Of a DNA stretch of 18,764 bases, positions 1-8,091 are shown in pieces. Origin of the DNA: Bacteroidales bacterium (GTDB lineage: Bacteria > Bacteroidota > Bacteroidia > Bacteroidales > UBA7960); contig PUPG01000061.1 of assembly GCA_003553005.1 (NCBI GenBank), positions 1 to 18,764 on the forward strand, read 5' to 3'. Below the pieces are notes generated by a model. That model was not told the DNA's origin. It worked only from the letters and a program-made list of their open reading frames with translations, and did no database searches. The number at the start of each line of letters is the position of its first letter. Within the stretch, counting starts at the first letter, position 1. The translations under genes were made by a program, and so were the position numbers.

Positions 1-99
1 CTCCGGCTCCGCCTCGTCATCCTCGCAGGAATAGGCAAGCAGCAGCACTGGCAGCAGCAGCCAGATCCACCACCGGGCAATTGATTTGTTTTTCTTCAT
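1..99 (-). CDS. Lipoprotein, N-terminal 33 residues only (gene runs off the left edge)
   Basis: The visible part is a lipoprotein export signal: a basic start (MKKNKSIAR), a Trp/Leu-rich hydrophobic core at about residues 10-22, and the lipobox LAYSC with the acylated Cys at residue 25. The residues just after the Cys are EDDEAEPE. In Bacteroidota, acidic residues directly after the lipid-bearing Cys are a known export signal that sends lipoproteins to the cell surface, so surface display is likely (inference). The ATG at 99 is the only sensible start. The gene is divergent from porU, and its function cannot be told from this fragment. Confidence 0.8.
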   Translation of the reverse strand, partial: MKKNKSIARWWIWLLLPVLLLAYSCEDDEAEPE

Positions 100-167
100 G
101 GGTAGATAACGCACAGCAGGTGATGCTTATTGAATGGTTCGCATGGTGTTGGCCTGAATTTCAAATC

Positions 168-175
168 CAAAGTTA
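168..175 (-). promoter_or_regulatory. Possible -7 element for the leftward lipoprotein gene
   Basis: Read on the minus strand this is TAACTTTG, an exact match to the Bacteroidota -7 consensus TAnnTTTG. It lies 69 bases upstream of the lipoprotein ATG. No good -33 TTG is found at the usual spacing of about 19 bases; the nearest TTTG is 26 bases upstream. The call rests on the -7 element alone. Confidence 0.3.
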
Positions 176-276
176 GTGAATTTCTTTCAGCGTACATCTG
201 TCAAAATATATCGCTACCTGGTGACGTTATTTTATTTGTGTTTGTTCTTGATGGCCGTGGAAAGTTAAACTTTCAC

Positions 277-284
277 TATTTTTG
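277..284 (+). promoter_or_regulatory. Probable -7 element of the porU promoter
   Basis: TATTTTTG is an exact match to TAnnTTTG and sits 53 bases upstream of the chosen porU ATG, giving a leader of roughly 45 bases. The -33 region is poor, with GTG rather than TTG at the right distance. The rest of the divergent gap (100-337) is AT-rich, and I see no other site or small gene in it. Confidence 0.4.
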
Positions 285-337
285 GTTGTTCTTTATGTAC
301 CACATGGCATCAAAAAATTGCATTCCCACATTTGAAA

Positions 338-3300
338 ATGACTGCATACCTTCGATTTACGCTTATTCTCATTGCGCTGCTTGTATCCTTCCCTGCACAA
401 TCGGTTTTTGCTGCTGCAGGGCATGAAACCAGGGAGGTTGAGTTGTTGTGGCAGTCGCCGCAGCAGTTTCCCATCAATGAGGATGAATACATACAGGTAT
501 TGTCCTTCCAAGGGGCAGCTTACAGCGACAGCCTGGCTGCCGTACCGGTCTATACCCACCGGGTGGAAAGCGACGTGCCGCACTTTTCCCACCAATTTGC
601 GCTCAAAAATAAGGTGTTTGAACCGCTTTCTGCGGAAGAAGACTCGTTGATGCGGGAATCCGGGTTCAGCCAGGACAGCATACGTCCGGAGACTTCACGA
701 GGAAGCAGCCGCAGGCAAACGTTTGACCTGGTGCAGTTTTATCCTTTCCGTTACCTGGAAACAGAAGATCGGTTTGAGAAGCTTGTCTCCTTTGACCTGC
801 AACAGACACTGATTTATGATCCGGAACTCAGGCACCACATTCCGGATGACCGCTATGCGGATCATTCGGTCCTGGCTGAAGGCAATTGGTACCGGATATG
901 CGTGGAAGAGACCGGTATTCACCGACTGGGCTATGAAGACCTGGAAGCCCTGGGCATGGACCCGTCGTCGGTGCAAAAAGCGGACCTCAGCCTGTTCGGC
1001 AATGGCAGCGGCATGCTGCCGGAGGCGAACGATGTCCCGTTCATCGATGACCTCAAGGAAAACGCCATTTATCTCTCCGGCTCTGATGCGGGTGCATTTG
1101 GCCCGGACGATTATCTGCTGTTTTATGGCCGCTCGCCGGACAGCTGGCAACTGGATACCGTGCTGATTGAAGGGGCCCAAACACCGGTTTACCGGCATCG
1201 CAGACACCTCTATGCCAATCAATCCTGCTATTTCATCACCACAGACCAGGGGGAAGGCAAACGGATCTCCAGCCAGCCTTCTTCCAGCGAATCGGCCACT
1301 GCTGAAGTAAACAGCTTCCGGGACTACCAGGTTCACCAGCGTGACCTGGAGAACTTACTGAGCTCAGGTCGGGTTTGGTTCGGAGAGGTCTTCAGCTCCA
1401 CGAGCACGCAACAGTTTACCTTCCCTTTCCCGGAACTCGATCAAAGCAGCGAGGCCTATGTGGAAGCCTACCTGGCTGCGCGGGCCTCCGTGCAAAGCAG
1501 CTTTACCCTGGCTGCCGGCAATGCGCAGATGAACATGTTCATCCAGTCAATCAACCCCTCCGATTACAACGGACACTATGTGCGCACGGTCAATGACTTC
1601 ATGCCGTTTTCGCCGAATCAGGGAGACCAGGTCAGCGTCAACCTCAATTACAACCGTCCAGGCGCAGGTTCCCGGGGCTACCTGAACTACCTGGTGGTGA
1701 ACGCGGACCGTCAGCTGAGCTTTTCCGGGGGACAGATGGCTTTCCGGCAATTGGATCATGTGGGGCAAGGTGAAGTCGTAGCGTATGTACTGACCAATGC
1801 ACCCGACCAGGTCAGCATCTGGGATGTCACCGACCGTTTTGATATCCGCGCACAGGAAAGCACCATTAATGGAAGTACACAGCGATTTCGCCTGCCTGGC
1901 GACAGTCTGCGGGAGTTTGTCGCTTTTGATGGCAGCCATTACCTGGACCCGCTGCTGAAAGGTCCGGTACCCAACCAGGACCTGCACGCCATGTCGCCAA
2001 AAGATATGATCATCGTGGTGCCGGACACTTTGCTTGAAGAAGCCCAACGACTGGCAGATTTTCGGCAGGACCACAGTGGTCTCAGTGTAGGGGTAGTGAC
2101 AACCCGCCAGGTGTACAACGAGTTTTCATCCGGCACCACCGACATCACTGCCATCCGCAACTTCATGCGAATGTTCTACGAACGCGCCCAACGGGGTGCA
2201 TCCATGCCCAGGTACCTCCTGCTTTTTGGCAATGGCACGTACGACAATAAAGACATCTACGGGTATGGAGGCAACCTGATCCCCACCTTCCAAAGCTACG
2301 CCTCCCTGTCGCATCGCACCTCTTATATGACAGACGACTACTTCGGTCTGCTTTCCGCACACGAAGGGGGTGGTTCGGAAGGCTTGCTTGACCTGGGCAT
2401 TGGCCGGCTGCCCGTCAGGGAAAAAGAAGAAGCCAGCGTGCTGGTGGACAAGATCATCCGGTACGAAGAGCGCGTGCCGGGCATGGCGCCGGATGCGGAT
2501 GATCTTGCCTATACCGGCGTGATCTCCAATTATGCCGATTGGCGCAACCAGGTGGTTTTCGTGGCAGATGACGGGGACAACAACAGGCATTTCAACGATG
2601 CAGAAACGCTGACTAACCAGTTGGCAGAGGATTACCCGGTATACAATGTCGAAAAGATCTACCTGGATGCCTATCAGCAGGTTACGCTCGCCGGAGGGCA
2701 ACGCTACCCTGATGTTAACAGGGCCATCAACGAGGCAGTCAACCAGGGTGCGCTGATGATCAACTACATCGGGCACGGCGGGGTGCGTGGCCTGGCCCAC
2801 CAGCGGGTGCTTACCTTTGAAGACATCGCCTCCTGGGATAACCGGTACAACATGCCGGTATTCATGACTGCCACCTGTGAGTTCAGCAGCTTTGACCAGC
2901 CCGACCCCGAAGAGCTGTCGGCCGGGGTACGCATCGTACTGAAGCCGGAGGGAGGTACACCAGCGATGTTTACTACCACGCGACTGGCCTGGTCCGGAAA
3001 CAACCTGACCCTCAACAACAACTTCATGCAAACCGTTTTTGAACGGGATGAGGTGGGTGACCATCACCGGATGGGTGACCTCATCAGGATCGCCAAGAAC
3101 CTGAGTGGAGGGGCGTCGATCCCGATGCAGCTCAGGAACTTCGTGCTGCTGGGCGACCCATCCATGCAAATGGCTTATCCGGAGCACCGGGTGGTTACCG
3201 AAGAGATGCCCGACACCCTCAGGGCTTACCAGGAAGCGACCATATCCGGTTATGTAACGGACCAGCTTGGCAACAAGCTGGAAGACTACAACGGGGTGCT

Positions 3301-4234
3301 TTATCCCACAATTTATGATAAAAAGGAAGAGTTTCAGACCCTCGGCAACAACCCGGGCTCCCAACAGGCCCATTTCAGCATGCGCAACTCAATCCTATAC
3401 AAGGGCAAGGCAAGCATCGAAAACGGCCATTTCTCTTTCAGCTTCATCGTGCCCCGCGACATTGCCTATGATTACGGACGAGGCAAGATCAGCTATTACA
3501 TGGACGATGGCCACGAAGATGGCCACGGCCATTATGATGATTTTGTCATTGGGGGCACCCTGGATGATTTTGTCCCGGATCACGAGGGTCCTGTGATCGA
3601 GCTTTACATGAATGACACCACCTTTGTTTCCGGAGATCATACCGATGAGAATCCCATCTTGCTGGCGCTGCTGCATGATGAGAGTGGCATCAACATGGCA
3701 GGGGGCATCGGGCACGACATCGTAGCTTTCCTGAATGACAGCAATGAGCCCATCCGTCTGACCAATTATTATGAAGCAGACCTGGATACCTATCAAAGCG
3801 GCCGGGTGGTCTATCCGTTCCGCAACCTGGAAGAAGGGCGGCACACCCTGAAACTGCGTGCCTGGGATACCCATAACAATCCCTCCACGGAGCGCATTGA
3901 TTTCGTGGTGGCCCCTGGCGGAACGCTCGTACTGGAAGCCCTGATGAATTACCCCAACCCCTTCAGCTATGAAACCTGGTTCACGTTCAGACATAACCAG
4001 GCCTTTGAAGAGCTGGATGTGCGTATTGACATTTATGACCTGCAGGGGCAACTGGTAAACACCATCAAGGAACGTGTACATTCTGCCGGTTATCGTTCAG
4101 AACCCATCTACTGGGATGGCGTGAGCCAAAGCGGACGGCCTTTGCGTAACGGAATCTATTTGTACCGGCTGACCATGGAAACTCCCGATGGAAAACGCTC
4201 AAGGCAATCGGACAAACTGATCATTTTCCGTTAA
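338..4234 (+). CDS. porU: Type IX secretion system sortase PorU (gingipain-family C25 protease)
   Basis: PorU is the cell-surface protease that removes the C-terminal signal domain from type IX secretion cargo and transfers cargo to its surface anchor, working with PorV. The 1298-residue product starts with a signal peptide (hydrophobic core about residues 6-20, possible cleavage after SVFA). The C25 peptidase region follows: catalytic His813 in YIGHGG and Cys847 in TATCEFSSFD, 34 residues apart, close to the gingipain His-Cys spacing. The C-terminus is a FlgD-like domain starting at NYPNPF (1204-1209) and ending KLIIFR. It resembles a type IX signal domain itself, as is usual for PorU. A TTG two codons upstream (332) is in frame, but the ATG at 338 gives a better-formed signal peptide. 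porV follows directly, as in Porphyromonas. Confidence 0.93.
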   Translation: MTAYLRFTLILIALLVSFPAQSVFAAAGHETREVELLWQSPQQFPINEDEYIQVLSFQGAAYSDSLAAVPVYTHRVESDVPHFSHQFALKNKVFEPLSAEEDSLMRESGFSQDSIRPETSRGSSRRQTFDLVQFYPFRYLETEDRFEKLVSFDLQQTLIYDPELRHHIPDDRYADHSVLAEGNWYRICVEETGIHRLGYEDLEALGMDPSSVQKADLSLFGNGSGMLPEANDVPFIDDLKENAIYLSGSDAGAFGPDDYLLFYGRSPDSWQLDTVLIEGAQTPVYRHRRHLYANQSCYFITTDQGEGKRISSQPSSSESATAEVNSFRDYQVHQRDLENLLSSGRVWFGEVFSSTSTQQFTFPFPELDQSSEAYVEAYLAARASVQSSFTLAAGNAQMNMFIQSINPSDYNGHYVRTVNDFMPFSPNQGDQVSVNLNYNRPGAGSRGYLNYLVVNADRQLSFSGGQMAFRQLDHVGQGEVVAYVLTNAPDQVSIWDVTDRFDIRAQESTINGSTQRFRLPGDSLREFVAFDGSHYLDPLLKGPVPNQDLHAMSPKDMIIVVPDTLLEEAQRLADFRQDHSGLSVGVVTTRQVYNEFSSGTTDITAIRNFMRMFYERAQRGASMPRYLLLFGNGTYDNKDIYGYGGNLIPTFQSYASLSHRTSYMTDDYFGLLSAHEGGGSEGLLDLGIGRLPVREKEEASVLVDKIIRYEERVPGMAPDADDLAYTGVISNYADWRNQVVFVADDGDNNRHFNDAETLTNQLAEDYPVYNVEKIYLDAYQQVTLAGGQRYPDVNRAINEAVNQGALMINYIGHGGVRGLAHQRVLTFEDIASWDNRYNMPVFMTATCEFSSFDQPDPEELSAGVRIVLKPEGGTPAMFTTTRLAWSGNNLTLNNNFMQTVFERDEVGDHHRMGDLIRIAKNLSGGASIPMQLRNFVLLGDPSMQMAYPEHRVVTEEMPDTLRAYQEATISGYVTDQLGNKLEDYNGVLYPTIYDKKEEFQTLGNNPGSQQAHFSMRNSILYKGKASIENGHFSFSFIVPRDIAYDYGRGKISYYMDDGHEDGHGHYDDFVIGGTLDDFVPDHEGPVIELYMNDTTFVSGDHTDENPILLALLHDESGINMAGGIGHDIVAFLNDSNEPIRLTNYYEADLDTYQSGRVVYPFRNLEEGRHTLKLRAWDTHNNPSTERIDFVVAPGGTLVLEALMNYPNPFSYETWFTFRHNQAFEELDVRIDIYDLQGQLVNTIKERVHSAGYRSEPIYWDGVSQSGRPLRNGIYLYRLTMETPDGKRSRQSDKLIIFR

Positions 4235-4289
4235 TTGGATGTGCATAAAAGTTGCGATGAAGCAAACAATATGCTTTTTGAAAAATCGT

Positions 4290-4297
4290 TATATTTG
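4290..4297 (+). promoter_or_regulatory. Probable -7 element of a porV promoter
   Basis: TATATTTG matches TAnnTTTG exactly and lies in the 150-base gap between the porU stop and the porV ATG, 88 bases before that ATG. The gap is clearly more AT-rich than the flanking genes. No clear -33 TTG lies at 19-20 bases. If active, it would let porV and ispF be made independently of porU. Confidence 0.4.
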
Positions 4298-4384
4298 CGG
4301 TCTTTTGACAGTAAGATCATTGCGGCCAGTTTTTTCATGAATGTGCAATCATTTATTTTATCGAATCATAAAACAACAAAATCA

Positions 4385-5599
4385 ATGAAATCTGTATTTG
4401 CAGTAGCTGTAGCATGGTTATTTCTTTTCGTTGCGGGTCTGGCCCCCGAGGTTAAAGGCCAGGGTGGAGAAGCGGATTATGGTGATATTTTGGGCCAGCG
4501 CGACGTGAATACCATTACCACGGCAGTACCTTTTCTTTTGATTGCCCCGGATGCCCGTGCCGGTGCTTTGGGAGATGCTGGCGTATCTTCCAGTCCGGAT
4601 ATCAACTCCATGCACTGGAACCCGGCAAAGTATGCTTTCATGGAGCAGGAGATGGGATTTGGCGTGAGCTACACGCCTTGGTTGCGTTCACTGGTTCCTG
4701 ACATCAACCTGGGCTATCTGACCGGATACAGAAAACTCGATGACCTGCAAACCATCGCTTTTTCCCTGAAATATTTTTCCCTGGGTGATGTGAATTTCAC
4801 GGACCAGGTAGGTAACCCCATGGGGACGGTAAGACCCAATGAGTTTGCCGTGGATGTGGCGTATGCCCGGATTTTGGGCGATCACTTCTCCGGGGCCATC
4901 GCGGGTCGTTTCATTTACAGTGACCTGACCCAGGGACAGCTTGAAGGCGCCGAGGCCGGCGTGTCCGTTGCCGCTGACGTAGCCATGTATTACAACAGGC
5001 CGCTGAACTGGGATACCCCGACCACATTTTCCTGGGGATTGCATGTGTCCAACATGGGAAATAAAATCTCCTATACTGATGAGATCAACGCAGACTTTAT
5101 CCCGATCAATCTGCGCGTAGGCCCATCGCTTACCTTTGATCTTGATGATTTTAACCAATTGTCGTTGATGGTGGACTTAAACAAACTGCTGGTTCCCACG
5201 CCCCCCATTTATGCACGCGATGAAAGCGGCCAGGTGATGTTTGATGAGGAAGGAGAGCCCATCATTGCAGAAGGTCGTGACCCCAACCGCTCTGTGGTGT
5301 CGGGTATGCTGGGTTCTTTCAATGATGCGCCCGGTGGGTTCAGTGAAGAACTTGAGGAAATCACCATTTCTGCTGCCGCCGAATACTGGTACGACCAGCA
5401 GTTTGCCCTCCGCGCCGGCTATTTCCATGAGGCGGAATCCAAGGGCAACAGGAAGTATTTCACCTTTGGTCTCGGACTGAAGTACAATGTCTTCGGTCTG
5501 GACTTTGCCTACCTTGTGCCTGTGGCACAACGCAGTCCGCTGGAAAACGTACTGCGCTTTTCGCTGACCTTCGATTTTGAGTCGCTCTGGCAGCAATAG
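4385..5599 (+). CDS. porV: Type IX secretion outer-membrane protein PorV (LptO)
   Basis: PorV is a FadL-like outer-membrane beta-barrel that takes cargo from the SprA (Sov) translocon and delivers it to PorU. The 404-residue product has a signal peptide (MKSVFAVAVAWLF core, cleavage probably near VKG/QGG). The family's N-terminal signature follows: TAVPFLLIAPDARAGALGDAG and then SPDINSMHWNPAKYAF. The rest alternates polar and aromatic residues as expected of barrel strands. The open frame extends upstream to 4235, but those 50 codons are AT-rich, look unlike coding sequence and would bury the signal peptide. The ATG at 4385 is therefore chosen. ispF begins 12 bases after the stop. Confidence 0.94.
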   Translation: MKSVFAVAVAWLFLFVAGLAPEVKGQGGEADYGDILGQRDVNTITTAVPFLLIAPDARAGALGDAGVSSSPDINSMHWNPAKYAFMEQEMGFGVSYTPWLRSLVPDINLGYLTGYRKLDDLQTIAFSLKYFSLGDVNFTDQVGNPMGTVRPNEFAVDVAYARILGDHFSGAIAGRFIYSDLTQGQLEGAEAGVSVAADVAMYYNRPLNWDTPTTFSWGLHVSNMGNKISYTDEINADFIPINLRVGPSLTFDLDDFNQLSLMVDLNKLLVPTPPIYARDESGQVMFDEEGEPIIAEGRDPNRSVVSGMLGSFNDAPGGFSEELEEITISAAAEYWYDQQFALRAGYFHEAESKGNRKYFTFGLGLKYNVFGLDFAYLVPVAQRSPLENVLRFSLTFDFESLWQQ

Positions 5600-5611
5600 G
5601 CCCCAAATGAC

Positions 5612-6091
5612 ATGCGCATTGGTTTTGGATATGATGCACACCCCCTGTCCACAGGAAGACCCCTGGTGATTGGGGGTGTGTTGATTCCAGCTGACCGGGG
5701 CCCGGATGGCCATTCGGATGCCGACGTGCTGATCCACGCCATCATCGACGCCCTCTTAGGTGCTGCGGCCATGCGCGACATCGGTCAACGCTTCCCTGAT
5801 CATGATCCCCGCTACAAAAACATCGAGAGCACCCAGCTGCTGGCATCGGTCATGGATGACATCCGTGCTGCCGGGCATGAGCCGGGCAACCTGGATGCCA
5901 CGATATGTCTCCAGAAACCCGCAATAGCCCATTATATTCCGGAGATGCAACGCATACTTGCAGATGCGATGAACCTATCTGTTGGTCAGATTGGTATCAA
6001 GGCCACTACCACGGAGCACATGGGATTTGTCGGCAGGGGAGAGGGAGTAGCCGCCTATGCCGTGGTTTTGTTGAAGGAATCAGCGCCTTAA
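5612..6091 (+). CDS. ispF: 2-C-methyl-D-erythritol 2,4-cyclodiphosphate synthase
   Basis: IspF converts CDP-methylerythritol 2-phosphate to the cyclic diphosphate plus CMP in the cytoplasmic MEP route to isoprenoids. The 159-residue length equals that of the E. coli enzyme. The metal ligands fall at the same positions, Asp8 and His10 in YDAH and His42. The GHSDAD loop (33-38), DIGQRFPD and the [14 protein letters not shown] segment near the end are all present. The start lies 12 bases after porV, so it is probably read from the same transcript. No functional link to secretion is implied. The 3' end overlaps the convergent lptB by 12 bases. Confidence 0.97.
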   Translation: MRIGFGYDAHPLSTGRPLVIGGVLIPADRGPDGHSDADVLIHAIIDALLGAAAMRDIGQRFPDHDPRYKNIESTQLLASVMDDIRAAGHEPGNLDATICLQKPAIAHYIPEMQRILADAMNLSVGQIGIKATTTEHMGFVGRGEGVAAYAVVLLKESAP

Positions 6092-6805
6092 CTCAAAGCT
6101 TTCGCCCAGGTATAGCCTGCGCACCTCTTCGTCTCCGGCCAGTTCTTCGGCCGTGCCGGCTTTCAGGATGGATCCTTCAAAGAGGAGATAGGCCCTGTCG
6201 GTGATTTTCAGCGTTTCGTGCACGTTGTGGTCGGTGATCAGCACCCCGATGTTTCTTTCTTTCAGCTGGGATACGATTTGCTGAATATCCTCCACCGCAA
6301 TGGGGTCTACACCGGCGAACGGCTCATCCAGGAGAATGAAGCTCGGGTCGACGGCCAGCGAACGGGCAATTTCGGTGCGGCGGCGCTCACCGCCCGACAA
6401 GGTGATGCCCTTACTTTTCCGGATGTATTGCAGGCCAAACTCATCGAGCAGGCTTTCCAGCTTGTGTTTTTGTTCCTCCTTGCCCATATCGGTAAACTCC
6501 AGCACCGCCTTGATATTATCCTCCACACTCAGGCTGCGGAACACACTGGCTTCCTGGGCCAGGTAGCCGATGCCACGCTGAGCCCGTTTGTACATGGGCT
6601 CGGAAGTGATGTTTTCCTTGTCGAGATGGATAGACCCTTTGTTGGGCTTGATCAGGCCCACGATCATGTAAAAGGTGGTTGTCTTTCCGGCGCCATTGGG
6701 GCCAAGCAAACCCACGATCTCACCCTGACTGACTTCCACGGAAACGTGGTTTACCACCACGCGCTTTTTGTATTTCTTTACCAGGTCCTTGGTGTATAGC
6801 TTCAT
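6080..6805 (-). CDS. lptB: Lipopolysaccharide export ABC transporter ATPase LptB
   Basis: LptB is the cytoplasmic ATPase that powers extraction of lipopolysaccharide from the inner membrane by LptFG. From the ATG at 6805 the product is 241 residues, the family's usual size. It has Walker [10 protein letters not shown] (35-43), the ABC signature [12 protein letters not shown], Walker [14 protein letters not shown] and an H-loop His in LITDHNVHE. In-frame ATGs at 6847 and 6886 would add 14 or 27 residues with no family counterpart, in repeat-rich DNA, so 6805 is preferred. kdsD, on the same strand 147 bases upstream, serves the same lipopolysaccharide pathway. Confidence 0.94.
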   Translation of the reverse strand: MKLYTKDLVKKYKKRVVVNHVSVEVSQGEIVGLLGPNGAGKTTTFYMIVGLIKPNKGSIHLDKENITSEPMYKRAQRGIGYLAQEASVFRSLSVEDNIKAVLEFTDMGKEEQKHKLESLLDEFGLQYIRKSKGITLSGGERRRTEIARSLAVDPSFILLDEPFAGVDPIAVEDIQQIVSQLKERNIGVLITDHNVHETLKITDRAYLLFEGSILKAGTAEELAGDEEVRRLYLGESFELRR

Positions 6806-6862
6806 GCTCAGGTCGATGTTAGTTTTGTAACCGCTCTCCGGTGCCATTTTATCTGTTTGTGT

Positions 6863-6891
6863 TTTTCCAAATTTTTGGTTTTCCAAATTTT
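6863..6891. repeat. Direct repeat, two copies of a 13-mer in the lptB leader
   Basis: TTTTCCAAATTTT occurs at 6863-6875 and again at 6879-6891, a period of 16 bases. It lies in the non-coding gap between kdsD and lptB. It may be replication slippage or a binding site; the sequence does not decide. Confidence 0.7.
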
Positions 6892-6911
6892 ACGTTTTCA
6901 ACAGGAGTGCT

Positions 6912-6939
6912 ATTGGCTGTTGGCTTTTAGCTTTTGGCA
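6912..6939. repeat. Degenerate heptamer repeat, four units, after kdsD
   Basis: Four consecutive 7-base units are seen on the plus strand: ATTGGCT, GTTGGCT, TTTAGCT, TTTGGCA. They begin 13 bases downstream of the kdsD stop, in the kdsD-lptB gap. The composition recalls the GGCTAAAAGTCTAAAGG-type repeat after the kinase-like gene near 11000. Confidence 0.6.
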
Positions 6940-6952
6940 TGGAGGTTTCCAT

Positions 6953-7924
6953 TTATATAATCCCTTCATCCAGGATGTCGTGCAGGTGTACGATGCCTTT
7001 GTATACCCCATCATCCACAACGAGCAACTGCGTGATATTATTTTCGCGCATCAGTTGCAGCGCATCTACCGCGAGCGTTTTGCTGCGGATGCTTTTTGGG
7101 CTTACGCTCATGATGTCCCTGGCGGCAAGCCCTGACAGGTCGCCGCCTTTTTCCAGCATTCTCCTGAGGTCCCCGTCGGTGATGATGCCCACTACCTTGT
7201 TCTGGTCCACCACGGCCGTCATCCCCAGCCTTTTGCCAGATATTTCGATGATCAGGCTTCGTATGTCGGCGTCCGGGGAAACTGCCGGACGGGCATTTTT
7301 TGGGTAGAGGTGTTCGGCTTTCAGGTAAAGCTGCTTGCCCAGCGACCCCCCCGGGTGATATTTGGCGAAATCCTCTGCGGTAAATCCCCGGCAATGCAAC
7401 AAGGCGATGGCGATGGCGTCACCCATGACCAGCTGGGCGGTGGTGCTGCAGGTGGGTGCAGGGTTACCTGGTGTGGCCTCATTTTCCACGGTGGTGTTGA
7501 TCATATGGTCAGACTGACGGGCCAGGTAGGAAGAGGTGTTTCCCACCATGCCTATCAGGCAGGCACCCAGGGATTTCAGCATGGGTATCAGTACTTTGAT
7601 CTCCGGTGTGTTCCCGCTGTTGGATATGCAGATCACGACATCTGACTCCTGGATGATCCCAAGGTCCCCGTGAATGGCATCGCCGGCATGCATGAAAACC
7701 GATGGTGTGCCGGTTGAATTAAACGTGGCCACAATCTTCTCTGCGATGATCGCACTCTTGCCGATCCCGGTAACCACAATGCGTCCGCGACAATTCAGGA
7801 TCTCTTCCACAGCCGCAGCAAAAGGATCATCAATGTAGGATTTCAGACGGTTTATCGCCGCATACTCCGCTTCTATAGTAGACAAGGCTATCTGCCTGAT
7901 TTCTTTTTTGTTTGCCACCTTCAA
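6953..7924 (-). CDS. kdsD: Arabinose-5-phosphate isomerase (KdsD/KpsF family)
   Basis: The enzyme interconverts ribulose 5-phosphate and arabinose 5-phosphate, the first step towards Kdo for lipopolysaccharide. The 323-residue product has an N-terminal SIS domain and two C-terminal CBS domains (from about residue 205). Residues corresponding to the E. coli KdsD set Lys59, Glu111, Glu152 and His193 occur here as Lys56, Glu108, Glu149 and His190, a constant offset of 3, so the active site looks complete. There is no in-frame ATG at the 5' end. Translation must start at TTG (7924) or GTG (7918), since a TGA closes the frame at 7946-7948. The TTG is used here. lptB follows on the same strand. Confidence 0.93.
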   Translation of the reverse strand: MKVANKKEIRQIALSTIEAEYAAINRLKSYIDDPFAAAVEEILNCRGRIVVTGIGKSAIIAEKIVATFNSTGTPSVFMHAGDAIHGDLGIIQESDVVICISNSGNTPEIKVLIPMLKSLGACLIGMVGNTSSYLARQSDHMINTTVENEATPGNPAPTCSTTAQLVMGDAIAIALLHCRGFTAEDFAKYHPGGSLGKQLYLKAEHLYPKNARPAVSPDADIRSLIIEISGKRLGMTAVVDQNKVVGIITDGDLRRMLEKGGDLSGLAARDIMSVSPKSIRSKTLAVDALQLMRENNITQLLVVDDGVYKGIVHLHDILDEGII

Positions 7925-7941
7925 AGGTTTATTAAAAAATA

Positions 7942-7972
7942 TTGTTCAAGTACTTTTTTAATACTATATTTA
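7942..7972 (+). promoter_or_regulatory. Possible recQ promoter
   Basis: A -33-like TTG (7942-7944), a 20-base spacer and TATATTTA (7965-7972) together resemble the Bacteroidota promoter, with one mismatch in the -7 element (A for the final G). The site lies in the very AT-rich divergent gap between kdsD and recQ and would give a leader of about 110 bases containing two inverted repeats. Confidence 0.4.
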
Positions 7973-7988
7973 CATTACAAACCTACAT

Positions 7989-8014
7989 GATTTTTCTCAA
8001 AATTCGGAAAAATC
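7989..8014. repeat. Perfect 8-base inverted repeat in the recQ leader
   Basis: GATTTTTC (7989-7996) and GAAAAATC (8007-8014) are exact reverse complements separated by 10 bases. The arms could pair in RNA or form a two-fold protein site. There is no U-run downstream, so it is not a terminator. Confidence 0.55.
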
Positions 8015-8042
8015 CTTTATGATAAGTTCAATCTGGCCGATG

Positions 8043-8062
8043 AACCCTGAAACAACAGGGTT
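8043..8062 (+). promoter_or_regulatory. Leader hairpin 29 bases upstream of recQ
   Basis: AACCCTG (8043-8049) and CAGGGTT (8056-8062) form a perfect 7-base-pair stem with a 6-base loop (AAACAA), ending 29 bases before the recQ ATG. It is followed by AAATCG and not by a U-run, so it is not an intrinsic terminator for recQ. It could be a structured leader or an operator half-site pair. Confidence 0.5.
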
Positions 8063-8091
8063 AAATCGCCAAATAGAGAAATGTTGCAGTA

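Noticed and set aside
130..426. A 98-codon plus-strand frame upstream of porU
   Set aside because: It overlaps the porU promoter and signal-peptide region in another frame, and its Cys/Phe-rich translation resembles no protein.
695..1336. A 213-codon open frame antisense to the N-terminal part of porU
   Set aside because: It is a shadow frame with no domain, membrane or signal features.
2126..3373. A 415-codon open frame antisense to porU
   Set aside because: It lies entirely inside the strongly supported PorU frame, has no recognisable domain, and its residue make-up is what a GC-rich antisense frame gives.
4235..4384. A 50-codon N-terminal extension of PorV
   Set aside because: It would place the signal peptide internally and covers an AT-rich promoter-like gap; the ATG at 4385 gives a normal secreted protein.
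7921..8091. A riboswitch or attenuator in the kdsD-recQ gap
   Set aside because: The two inverted repeats are simple, no leader peptide or terminator/antiterminator pair is visible, and no known riboswitch core was recognised.
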